A stretch of 64,000 nt of DNA from Streptomyces sp. 1222.5 (lineage in GTDB: Bacteria > Actinomycetota > Actinomycetes > Streptomycetales > Streptomycetaceae): assembly GCF_900105245.1 (NCBI RefSeq), contig NZ_FNSZ01000001.1, forward strand, positions 5,888,001 through 5,952,000, given 5' to 3'. A program made the position numbers and the translations under genes. The notes beneath the pieces are model-generated. The model had not been told where the DNA came from. It searched no databases and worked only from the letters and a program-made list of their open reading frames with translations. Each line of letters opens with the position of its first letter. Positions within the stretch are counted from its first letter, which is position 1. Positions 16,468 to 23,868 of this stretch are shown here, piece by piece.

Positions 16468-17400
16468 ATGGACTTCTGCCACCCGTGCCAACGGCACCTC
16501 AACGGCGCCCTGGCCTGCCCGGGGTGCGGCGCACCGGCCGAGCGGCTCGCCGTGCCCGCCCACGCCCCGGCCGGCCACGCCCACACGGGCGCGGGTGAGC
16601 CGTACGGTGCTCCCACCCCTGCGATGGGCCACGCAATGGCCCAGGACCACGGGACCACGCACGGGTACGACGGCGCGCAGGAGTACGGCAGCACCATGGG
16701 GTACGACGGCACGCCCGGGTACGGGCCGGGCGGCGCCGCGGAGCCGGCGGAGCCGGAGGCTCCCGAGGAGCCGGACGCGCCGGAAGCGCCGGAGTCCCCG
16801 GACGAGCCCCGGGCCGGCGGCCGGGCCGCCCGGCGCAGACAGCGCGGCGCCGCCACCGTGAGCCCCGCGGAGGCTGACTCCAGCCGACGTGACCGCAAGG
16901 CCGCGGCGCACCGGCGCAGACGGCGCCGGACCCTGCTGATAGCCGCCGGCTTCGTCCTGGCCGCGGGCGGACTCAGCCTCGCCGAACTGGGCACGGACGC
17001 GCCCTTCTCGCCGTTCGCCGAGGACCCGCCGGCCGCGGCCCGGGGCACCACGGTCGACGGCGGCTCGCCCTCCGCCGCGCCGGCGCGCACGGCCCGGCCG
17101 CTCGACGACGGCTCCGGCGCCACCCCCGGCGCCTCCGTCTCCGCCTCCGCGAGTGCCTCGGCCTCCGCGTCCGCCTCGAAGTCCCCGAAGGAGAAGGACT
17201 CCGCGTCCCCGTCCGCCGAGGACACCGGCGCCGCACAGCAGCAGGCCACGACGGGTGCCGGCGCCACCGCGGGCGGCCCCGCCGCGCCGGCCACGACCCC
17301 GCCCGCAGCCACCCCGACGGCCGCACCGACGACCTCCCGCCCCACCCCGCGGCCGTCGCCCACCAAGACCTGCAACCGTTTCCTGTGGTGGTGCACCTGA
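16468..17400 (+). CDS. SCO2400-family zinc-ribbon membrane protein
   Basis: The 310-residue protein opens with MDFCHPCQRHLNGALACPGCG, a four-cysteine zinc ribbon typical of the SCO2400 family of Streptomyces. It is followed by a Gly/His/Tyr-rich and acidic linker and a strongly basic patch (RRDRKAAAHRRRRRR). One membrane segment comes next (TLLIAAGFVLAAGGLSLAELG), then an extracellular Ser/Ala/Pro/Thr-rich stalk ending in CNRFLWWCT. By the positive-inside rule the zinc ribbon faces the cytoplasm. The function is unknown; the two C-terminal cysteines could form a disulfide loop. Confidence 0.88.
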   Translation: MDFCHPCQRHLNGALACPGCGAPAERLAVPAHAPAGHAHTGAGEPYGAPTPAMGHAMAQDHGTTHGYDGAQEYGSTMGYDGTPGYGPGGAAEPAEPEAPEEPDAPEAPESPDEPRAGGRAARRRQRGAATVSPAEADSSRRDRKAAAHRRRRRRTLLIAAGFVLAAGGLSLAELGTDAPFSPFAEDPPAAARGTTVDGGSPSAAPARTARPLDDGSGATPGASVSASASASASASASKSPKEKDSASPSAEDTGAAQQQATTGAGATAGGPAAPATTPPAATPTAAPTTSRPTPRPSPTKTCNRFLWWCT

Positions 17401-17573
17401 GCCGCCCCGGGCGGGCCGCGCACCACCTTCCCGTCCCGTCCCCGACGGCCCCGCGTCCGGCTGACGGTTGAGTCGTACGGGCACCTCTCGCCGTACCGAT
17501 CCAGGAAACGCCCTGATCCGGACGGCGTTGTGCCGAGGGGGAGCGGCGAGCACGGCTCAGTTGAGGAGAGCGG

Positions 17574-18734
17574 ATGACGCAGGAGACCACTGTCCACGGC
17601 ACCGTAGCCGAGGGTTTCGAGGCGGTGCGCGAGGAGTTCGCCGCCTTCGTCGCCGGGGAACGGGACGACTACGAGGGCCAGTTGTGCGCCTACCTCCACG
17701 GGCGCCCCGTGGTGGACCTGTGGACGGGAGAGGGCACGGCGGGCGACTCGCTCTACGGTGTCTACTCGGCCACGAAGGGCGCGGCCCACCTGGTCACGGC
17801 GCTGCTCGTGCAGGACGGCACGCTGGAACTGGACCGCAAGGTCACCTACTACTGGCCCGAGTTCGCCGCCGAGGGCAAGGGCGCGCTGACCCTGCGGGAC
17901 CTGCTCGCGCACCGCGCCGGACTGATCGGCACCGACACCGGGTTCACCCCCGCCGAACTGGCCGACGACCGGGTGATCGCCGAGCGCCTCGCCGACCAGC
18001 GGCCGTTCTGGCGGCCGGGCACGGCCTTCGGCTGCCACGCCCTGGTGATCGGCGCGCTCACCGGAGAGGTCGTCCGGCGGGCGACGGGCCGTACCGTCCA
18101 GGAGCTGTACGAGGAGCGGATCCGCGCCCCCTACGGCCTGGATCTGCACCTCGGCCTGCCCGCCGCGCGCGAGCCGCGCTTCCGTTCCGTCCGGCCGATG
18201 CTGCCGACCCCGGCGCAGCAGGCCCTCCTCGACGGGCTGCCGGCCGGTCCGCACACCCTCGCCGCGATCGCCTTCAACCGGCACGGCACCCAGCCGACCG
18301 ATCTGGAGGGCCTGGCGAACGAGCGGCTGATCCGCGCCAAGGGCCCGGCCTCGGTGGGCGGGGTCGGCTCGGCGCGGGGTCTCGCGGGGATGTACGCGGC
18401 GGCGATCAGCGAGGTCGACGGCAAGGCCCCGCTGCTGAAGGAGGACACGGTCGCGGAGTTCGGGCAGATCCACTCCGTCGGCCACGACCTGGTGGCCCGT
18501 ACGCACCAATCGTTCGGCCTGGGCTTCCAGGCGACCGCCGACACCTGGCACTCCTTCCTCGGCGCCGGCACGATCGGCCACAGCGGCGCGAACGGCGTCC
18601 AGTCCTTCGCCGACCCGCGCAGCGGCATCGCCTACGGCTACACCCGGCGCCGGTTCGCCTTCCCGGGCGGCGCGGCCCCGGAGAACGACCGCCTGGTGGC
18701 GGCGGTGCACCGGGCCGCCCTGGCCGCGCGCTAG
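17574..18734 (+). CDS. Beta-lactamase-fold serine hydrolase (class C/esterase type)
   Basis: This 386-residue cytosolic serine hydrolase of the beta-lactamase/EstB group has no signal peptide. The nucleophile is in YSATKGAAHL (SxxK). The usual YxN tyrosine region is replaced by FGCHALVIGAL, and the KTG-like element is GHSGANGVQSF. A GAGGAGAG-like ribosome site precedes the ATG at 17574. Families with this pattern are esterases or amidases rather than antibiotic-inactivating lactamases; the substrate is unknown. Confidence 0.9.
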   Translation: MTQETTVHGTVAEGFEAVREEFAAFVAGERDDYEGQLCAYLHGRPVVDLWTGEGTAGDSLYGVYSATKGAAHLVTALLVQDGTLELDRKVTYYWPEFAAEGKGALTLRDLLAHRAGLIGTDTGFTPAELADDRVIAERLADQRPFWRPGTAFGCHALVIGALTGEVVRRATGRTVQELYEERIRAPYGLDLHLGLPAAREPRFRSVRPMLPTPAQQALLDGLPAGPHTLAAIAFNRHGTQPTDLEGLANERLIRAKGPASVGGVGSARGLAGMYAAAISEVDGKAPLLKEDTVAEFGQIHSVGHDLVARTHQSFGLGFQATADTWHSFLGAGTIGHSGANGVQSFADPRSGIAYGYTRRRFAFPGGAAPENDRLVAAVHRAALAAR

Positions 18735-18772
18735 CGGGCGGCGGGGATTCCGGGCGGGAACAGACCACGGAA

Positions 18773-18805
18773 GAGGCCGCACCCCACGTCCAGGGATGCG
18801 GCCTC
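18773..18805. terminator. Bidirectional terminator between the serine hydrolase and ohr
   Basis: GAGGCCGCA (18773-18781) pairs with TGCGGCCTC (18797-18805), extended inward by CCC/GGG with one bulge. It lies between two convergent genes and can serve both. Confidence 0.75.
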
Positions 18806-18826
18806 CGGTGTCTGCAACGACGGCCG

Positions 18827-19246
18827 TCAGGCCAGCGTCACGCTGATGTTCCCCCGCGTCGCCTTCGAGTACGGGCACACCTGGTGCGCCTTCTCGACCA
18901 GGTCCCGGGCGGCCTCCGCGGAGACACCCGGGATCTCGGCCGAGATCTCCACGATGATGCCGAACCCCTCGTCGTTCTTGCCGATGCCGACCTTCGCGGT
19001 GACGGTCGAGCCGGAGACGTCGGCGCCCTCCTGCCGGGCGACCACGGCGAGGGCGCCCTGGAAGCAGGCGCTGTAGCCGGCGGCGAACAGCTGCTCCGGG
19101 TTGGTGCCGGCGCCGCTGCCGCCCATCTCCTCGGGCGGGTTCACGACGACGTCGAGCTTGCCGTCGTCGGTGGCGACACGGCCGTCCCGGCCGTTCTCGG
19201 CGGTGGCGACAGCCGTGTACAGGACGTCGGACTGCTGAATGGGCAT
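18827..19246 (-). CDS. ohr: Organic hydroperoxide resistance protein (Ohr, OsmC family)
   Basis: This 139-residue thiol peroxidase reduces organic hydroperoxides. Both catalytic cysteines are present: C61 in GYSACFQGAL and C124 in HQVCPYSKATRG. The signature NPEQLFAAGYSACF is characteristic of Ohr. The start at 19246 has GGAAGA upstream. It follows the quinone oxidoreductase on the same strand with a 98-bp gap rich in A/T, so it may have its own promoter. The MarR protein encoded beyond that oxidoreductase does not have the N-terminal sensing cysteine of classical OhrR. Confidence 0.92.
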   Translation of the reverse strand: MPIQQSDVLYTAVATAENGRDGRVATDDGKLDVVVNPPEEMGGSGAGTNPEQLFAAGYSACFQGALAVVARQEGADVSGSTVTAKVGIGKNDEGFGIIVEISAEIPGVSAEAARDLVEKAHQVCPYSKATRGNISVTLA

Positions 19247-19344
19247 GCGGTTGTCTTCCTCCTCGGTCCGCCGCGACTCGCGCCCACGATCGGCGACGGA
19301 TTTCGGAAAAAAGTTACCGCATTCCGGAAAGTCAAGCCAGAGGG

Positions 19345-20367
19345 TCAGAGCTTGACGATCATCTTGCCGGTGTTGTCGCCGCGCAGGACGCCGAGGAACG
19401 CCTCCAGGTTGTTCTCGATGCCCTCGACGACCGTCTCGCGGTACTTCAGCGCGCCCGAGGCGACCCAGGGGCCGACCTCCTGGACGAACTGCTGCTGGAG
19501 GTCGTAGTGGTCGCCGACCAGGAAGCCCTCGATGCGGCCGCGGGTCTGGATCAGGCGGGCGAGGTTCCTCGGGCCGGGGGCGGGCTCGGTGTTGTTGTAG
19601 ACCGAGATCATGCCGCAGACCGCGATCCGGCCGCCCTGGTTGAGGGAGCCGATGGCCGCCTCCAGGTGGTCGCCGCCGACGTTGTCGAAGTAGACGTCGA
19701 TGCCGTCGGGCGCGGCCTCGCGCAGCTGCTCGGCCACCGGGCCGTTCTTGTAGTTGAAGGCGGCGTCGAAGCCGTACTCCTCCACCAGCAGCTTGACCTT
19801 CTCGTCGGAGCCGGCCGAGCCGATGACCCGGGAGGCGCCCTTGAGCTTGGCGATCTGCCCGACCTGGCTGCCCACGGCCCCCGCGGCGCCGGAGACGAAC
19901 ACCACGTCGCCCTCCTTGAAGGAGGCGGTGCGCAGCAGTCCGGCGTACGCGGTCAGGCCGGTCATGCCGAGCACGCCGAGGTACGTCGACAGCGGCGCGG
20001 CCGAGGCGTCGACCTTGACGGCGTGCTGCGCGTCCAGGGCCGCGTACTCGCGCCAGCCGAAGAAGTGCAGGACGTGGTCGCCGACGGAGAGGCCCTCGGC
20101 GTTCGAGGCGACGACCTCGCCCACCGCGCCGCCCTGCATGGCCTTGCCCAGCTCGTAGGGCGCGGCGTACGACTTCGCGGCCGACATCCGGCCCCGCATG
20201 TACGGGTCGACGGAGACGTACGTGTTCCGCACCAGCACCTGGCCCTCGCCCGGGGTCGGGACGGGCGCCTCGACGAGGGCGAAGTCCTCGGGCTTCGGCC
20301 AGCCGACCGGGCGGCTGAGCAGGTGCCACTCGCGGCTTACGGCGGGAAGTGCGGGGGACTCGGACAT
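19345..20367 (-). CDS. NADP-dependent zinc-free MDR oxidoreductase (YncB/CurA-like)
   Basis: The 340-residue protein belongs to the leukotriene-B4-dehydrogenase/CurA branch of medium-chain reductases. It reduces alpha,beta-unsaturated carbonyls or quinones with NADPH. Visible motifs are YVSVDPYMRGRM, MQGGAVGEVV, LGMTGLTAYAGL, VVFVSGAAGAVGSQVGQIAKLKG and YFDNVGGDHLEAAI. There is no zinc ligand cluster. It is divergent from a MarR regulator across an intergenic region holding two palindromes, so induction by an electrophile sensed by MarR is likely. Confidence 0.92.
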   Translation of the reverse strand: MSESPALPAVSREWHLLSRPVGWPKPEDFALVEAPVPTPGEGQVLVRNTYVSVDPYMRGRMSAAKSYAAPYELGKAMQGGAVGEVVASNAEGLSVGDHVLHFFGWREYAALDAQHAVKVDASAAPLSTYLGVLGMTGLTAYAGLLRTASFKEGDVVFVSGAAGAVGSQVGQIAKLKGASRVIGSAGSDEKVKLLVEEYGFDAAFNYKNGPVAEQLREAAPDGIDVYFDNVGGDHLEAAIGSLNQGGRIAVCGMISVYNNTEPAPGPRNLARLIQTRGRIEGFLVGDHYDLQQQFVQEVGPWVASGALKYRETVVEGIENNLEAFLGVLRGDNTGKMIVKL

Positions 20368-20397
20368 GGTGCGTGACCTTCCTGGGACGGCACAGAC

Positions 20398-20436
20398 GTT
20401 TCAGAACCTGAAACAACCCTGCACCTGAATATTTCA
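20398..20436. promoter_or_regulatory. Two palindromic MarR-type operators between oxidoreductase and marR
   Basis: GTTTCAG-AAC-CTGAAAC (20398-20414) is a perfect 17-bp palindrome, and TGAA-TAT-TTCA (20426-20436) is a second. Both share TGAAA/TTTCA half-sites and are centred 25 bp apart. They lie between the two divergent starts, in good position to control both promoters. Confidence 0.75.
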
Positions 20437-20467
20437 TGATGTCAAGTAACCGGGTATCCTGGTGAGC

Positions 20468-20905
20468 ATGTCCACCCCATCGAAGACCCACCGTGTCGAC
20501 GCCCTCACCATGGAGGTCGTCGAGCTGATCGGTGACGTCGTCGCCCGCTTCTACACGGACTACGAGGAGGCGGCCGGCGAGCACACGCTGACCGGCCCGC
20601 AGGCCCGGCTCCTCAGCCTGCTCTCCGTGGAGCCGCTGCCCATGCGCAAGCTCGCCCACAAGCTCAAGTGCGAGCCGTCGAACGTGACCGGGATCGTGGA
20701 CCGCCTGGAGACGCGCGGCCTGGTGGAGCGCCGCCCCGACCCGGCCGACCGCCGGGTGAAGCTGGCCGTGGCCACCGACGAGGGTCTGCGGGTCGCCCGC
20801 GAACTGCGCGAGGGCCTGCGCTTCGCCCGCGAGCCCCTGGCCGGCCTCTCCGCCGACGAACGCCGCTCGCTGCGCGACCTCCTGCGCCGCATGCTGGACG
20901 CCTGA
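20468..20905 (+). CDS. MarR-family transcriptional regulator
   Basis: This 145-residue winged-helix dimer shows TLTGPQARLLSLLSVEPLPMRKLAHKLKCEPSNVTGIVDRLETRGLVERRPDPADRRVKLAVATDEG, the classic MarR helix-turn-helix and wing. One cysteine sits in the recognition region (KLKCEPSN), which could be redox-sensitive. A possible -10 TATCCT (20455-20460) lies eight bases before the ATG at 20468, so the mRNA may be leaderless; a GTG six bases earlier is an alternative start. It probably represses itself and the divergent oxidoreductase. Confidence 0.9.
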   Translation: MSTPSKTHRVDALTMEVVELIGDVVARFYTDYEEAAGEHTLTGPQARLLSLLSVEPLPMRKLAHKLKCEPSNVTGIVDRLETRGLVERRPDPADRRVKLAVATDEGLRVARELREGLRFAREPLAGLSADERRSLRDLLRRMLDA

Positions 20906-20948
20906 CCGGCCCCTCCCGGTGTCCGAGTCCTTCGGTAAGGTCTTCGGC

Positions 20949-21755
20949 ATGCGCGATCTCGGGGCGGGGTTCGGTTACTTGGTGAAGGGCCAGCGGTGGG
21001 TGGCCCGGCACGGGCGCAGCTACGGCTTCGGCCTGCTGCCCGGTCTGATCACGCTCGTGCTCTACGCGGGGGCGCTGGTGGCGCTCGCCGTGTGGGGCGA
21101 GGACGGCGTCGTCTGGGCGACCCCGTTCGCCGACGACTGGTCCAGCCCCTGGCAGGGCCTGTTCCGCGGCTTCCTCACGGCCGTCCTGTTCGCGCTCGGA
21201 CTGCTGCTGGCCGTGCTCACCTTCACCGCCGTCACCCTGCTGGTCGGCCAGCCCTTCTACGAGAACCTGTCGGAGCAGGTCGACGCCGACGTCTCGCCCG
21301 ACGGCACCGCCCCGCGCTCCGACCTCCCGCTCTGGCGCGAACTGTGGATCTCCGGCCGCGACAGCCTGCGCGTCCTCGTCCGGGCCCTGGTGTGGGGCGT
21401 GCTGCTCTTCGCCCTCGGCTTCCTGCCGTTCGTCGGCCAGACCGCCGTACCGGTGCTCGGCTTCTTCGTCACCGGCTTCTTCCTCACCGAGGAACTGGCC
21501 GCCGTAGCCCTGCAGCGCCGGGGTGTCGAACTGCGCTCCCGGCTCGCCCTGCTCCGCTCCCGCAAGACCCTGGTCTGGGGCTTCGGCACCCCCCTGGGTC
21601 TCGCCTTCCTGGTCCCGTTCGTCGCGGTGTTCCTGATGCCGGGCGCGGTGGCGGGCGCCACCCTCCTCGCCCGCGACCTGCTGGGCGAGGAGAACGCCGA
21701 TGACGACTCCGGAGCCCGGGACGGCCGGCCCGACGCGGAGGGCGTCAGCCGGTGA
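20949..21755 (+). CDS. EI24/CysZ-like integral membrane protein
   Basis: The 268-residue protein has about six hydrophobic segments (YGFGLLPGLITLVLYAGALVALAVWG, LTAVLFALGLLLAVLTFTAVTLLVGQPFYENLSEQVD, VLVRALVWGVLLFALGFLPFVG, VPVLGFFVTGFFLTEELAAVAL, LGLAFLVPFVAVFLMPGAVAGATLLARDLL). The QPFYENLSEQVD loop is characteristic of the EI24 domain shared with sulfate-uptake CysZ. The substrate is uncertain in actinobacteria. The ATG at 20949 is chosen over a start 30 bases upstream because it gives the family N-terminus. It follows marR by 43 bp. Confidence 0.88.
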   Translation: MRDLGAGFGYLVKGQRWVARHGRSYGFGLLPGLITLVLYAGALVALAVWGEDGVVWATPFADDWSSPWQGLFRGFLTAVLFALGLLLAVLTFTAVTLLVGQPFYENLSEQVDADVSPDGTAPRSDLPLWRELWISGRDSLRVLVRALVWGVLLFALGFLPFVGQTAVPVLGFFVTGFFLTEELAAVALQRRGVELRSRLALLRSRKTLVWGFGTPLGLAFLVPFVAVFLMPGAVAGATLLARDLLGEENADDDSGARDGRPDAEGVSR

Positions 21756-21764
21756 CCCGGTTGC

Positions 21765-23042
21765 TCAGCCCCGTGTCCGCTCCGTCGCACCGAGCGCCAC
21801 GGCCACGATCGACCGCACCTGGCCGATGATGTCGAGCCGGTTGCGCACGAACTCCGGGTCGGTGACCGTGCCGGTCGCCGGATCGGTGTTGCCGGCGCCG
21901 AACTGCAGCACCGGTGTGTGCACATGGCCGCCGGGCAGGGTGTCGTGCAGACCGAGGCGGTCCCGCAGCAGCGTGGCCCGGTAGGCGATCTCGTTGGAGA
22001 GGTAGTCGCCGCCGCCCCCGGCCCGGGCCGTGGAGCCGGCGGTCGGCCCGTCGGGCCGTACGACCGCGGCGGTGCCTCCGGCCGGGATCTCCGTCACCTC
22101 CGTGTGGTCGTACACCGGGAAGCGGCCCGTGCGCGCGGCGACCACGGCGGCGTACGGCAGGGTCGTGCTCGTCCACTGCGGCTGCGAGGCCGGATCGGCG
22201 ACCGGCACGGTCTCCGTGCGCGAGACGTCGTCGTTGTCCGGGAACCCGCCCCGCCACGCGCCGTTGGTGCGCTCGACGTCGAACCGGCCGGCCCTGCCCT
22301 GGCTGACGGTGGTGAACAGATCCACCCGCGGCAGATACGGCCGCAGCGTCCGCTCCACCGTGCCGGCCGCGAAGTCCGCCCAGCGCACGGGGAACACGGC
22401 CGTCTCGACGCGCGCCGGGCCCTCGGGCGTCTCGATCACCGTGCCGTCCAGCGCGAGCGCGGTGGCCCCGGACGGGTTGGAGATCCGGATGTCCCGGTCC
22501 AGGGTGAACGGGTCGAACCCGGTGAGCAGCACCCGCCGCAGATGCCCCTTCGCCGGGTAGCGGATGCCGTCCTGGCCGCGCGAGCCGCGCTCCAGCCGGT
22601 CCAGCAGGGCCGCCCGGTCCCGGTCGGTGAGCCCGAATCCCGGCTCCCAGGTGCGCACGGCACGCGTCAGCTCCAGCCTCGCCCAGTACAGCGGCCGGTC
22701 GTCGTCCCGGCTGAGGTCGCCGCCCGCCGGGCCCCGGCCCTGCGCCCGGTCCACGGCCCGCCGCCACAGCGCGGCGCCCTCCCGTGCGACGAGGCTCCGG
22801 GCCTCGGCGTAGGAGTGCGCGCGCTCAAGCTCCCGGCCGAACCGCGGGGCCACGTCGCCGAACCCCGAGCGGCGCAGGATCTCCCGCGGCACGGCGCGGT
22901 CGAGCCGCTGCTCCTCCGTCGTGGGGGAGGGGGCCGCGGGCGCCGGGGCGGACGATGCCGTGGCGGTGGGTCCGGACAGGCCGCACAGCCCGGTCAGCAG
23001 GGCCAGTCCGAGCAGACCGAGGCGAACGCGTCGGGTTGTCAC
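21765..23042 (-). CDS. Exported pyroglutamyl-peptidase homologue
   Basis: The 425-residue protein has a signal peptide (RRVRLGLLGLALLTGLCGLSGPTATASS), then an alpha-helical N-terminal region and a C-terminal domain beginning RRVLLTGFDPFTLDRDIRISNPSGATALALDGTVI. LLTGFDPF and NPSG are hallmarks of the pyrrolidone carboxyl peptidase (C15) fold. In classical enzymes a Glu-Cys-His triad follows; here no cysteine is evident after the LTGFDPF motif, so classical thiol-peptidase activity is doubtful. The start is GTG 23042 with GGAAGG 12 bases upstream. It is convergent with the EI24 gene. It could be a secreted, re-purposed or inactive relative. Confidence 0.85.
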   Translation of the reverse strand: MTTRRVRLGLLGLALLTGLCGLSGPTATASSAPAPAAPSPTTEEQRLDRAVPREILRRSGFGDVAPRFGRELERAHSYAEARSLVAREGAALWRRAVDRAQGRGPAGGDLSRDDDRPLYWARLELTRAVRTWEPGFGLTDRDRAALLDRLERGSRGQDGIRYPAKGHLRRVLLTGFDPFTLDRDIRISNPSGATALALDGTVIETPEGPARVETAVFPVRWADFAAGTVERTLRPYLPRVDLFTTVSQGRAGRFDVERTNGAWRGGFPDNDDVSRTETVPVADPASQPQWTSTTLPYAAVVAARTGRFPVYDHTEVTEIPAGGTAAVVRPDGPTAGSTARAGGGGDYLSNEIAYRATLLRDRLGLHDTLPGGHVHTPVLQFGAGNTDPATGTVTDPEFVRNRLDIIGQVRSIVAVALGATERTRG

Positions 23043-23183
23043 GGGAGTTCGGGTCCTTCCGTCGCTGCACGCCGCGTGGTGCGGTGGACTGCGGCAGTAT
23101 CGCGTGACGGAAGTGACCGGCGCCACGGGGCGGTTCACGCCACGGGGCGCATACGGTTCGGTACGGCGGCGGCCTGCGGCCGC

Positions 23184-23747
23184 TCAGTCCACCGGCTCGC
23201 CCAGCAGGTGCAGGAAGTCGCGGAAGGCGCCCGGCATGTCGACGGACTCCGGGTCCAGCAGCCACTGGTACTGCAGACCGTCCATCACCGCCACCAGGAG
23301 CGGCGCGGTGCGCTCGGGGGTGAGGCCGCTCGGCAGCCGGTCGCCGTACTCCGCGCGCAGCACGGCCGTCATGCTCGCGCGGACCCCCGCGTAGCGCTCC
23401 GTGAAGTACGCCCGCGCCGGATGCCCCTCCGTCACGCTCTCGCCGAGCAGCGCCGAGAAGGTCTGGACGATCGCCGGGCGCATCGCGTTGTACTCGACTA
23501 GCGAGACCAGCAGGTCCATCCGCCACCGGGTGTCGGGCACCGCGTCCCACCGGTCCCGCTCCTGGAGCACGGCCACCAGCAGGGCGTCCTTGGTGGGGAA
23601 GTGGTGCAGCAGCCCTTGCTGGGTCAGCCCCACCCGCTCGGCCACCGCGCTCAGGCTCGCCCCGCGGTAGCCGCGCTCGGCGATCACCTCCAGGGCCGCC
23701 CCGACGATCTCCGCACGCCGCTCCTCGCTCCTGACCCTCGCGTTCAT
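23184..23747 (-). CDS. TetR-family transcriptional regulator
   Basis: This 187-residue regulator has an N-terminal helix-turn-helix (RRAEIVGAALEVIAERGYRGASLSAVAERVGLTQQGLLHHFPTKDALLVAVL). The C-terminal ligand domain is of the TetR_C_6 type. It is divergent from the GH3 glycosidase, with about 120 bp between, making that gene its most likely target. The ATG at 23747 is preferred; an in-frame ATG at 23765 would add six residues. The ligand could be a beta-glucoside product (inference). Confidence 0.9.
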   Translation of the reverse strand: MNARVRSEERRAEIVGAALEVIAERGYRGASLSAVAERVGLTQQGLLHHFPTKDALLVAVLQERDRWDAVPDTRWRMDLLVSLVEYNAMRPAIVQTFSALLGESVTEGHPARAYFTERYAGVRASMTAVLRAEYGDRLPSGLTPERTAPLLVAVMDGLQYQWLLDPESVDMPGAFRDFLHLLGEPVD

Positions 23748-23868
23748 GACGTCACCGTACGACATCCCCCCGAACTGAAAGTAACGGGAAGATGACAAAA
23801 CCTACCTCTCTACAGGTACCGGATGCAGGATGAGAGGCACCCGACGGACTCAGCGAGGAGGCACCGCC

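Noticed and set aside
20462..20467. GTG at 20462 as marR start
   Set aside because: The ATG six bases on gives a better family N-terminus and fits a leaderless start with the TATCCT -10; kept as an alternative.
20468..20905. OhrR controlling ohr at 18827-19246
   Set aside because: The N-terminal sensing cysteine of OhrR is absent and the divergent partner is an MDR oxidoreductase, not ohr.
23803..23818. TACCT-N6-AGGTA dyad as a TetR operator before the GH3 gene
   Set aside because: Arms of only five bases in GC-rich DNA are too weak to call without conservation data.
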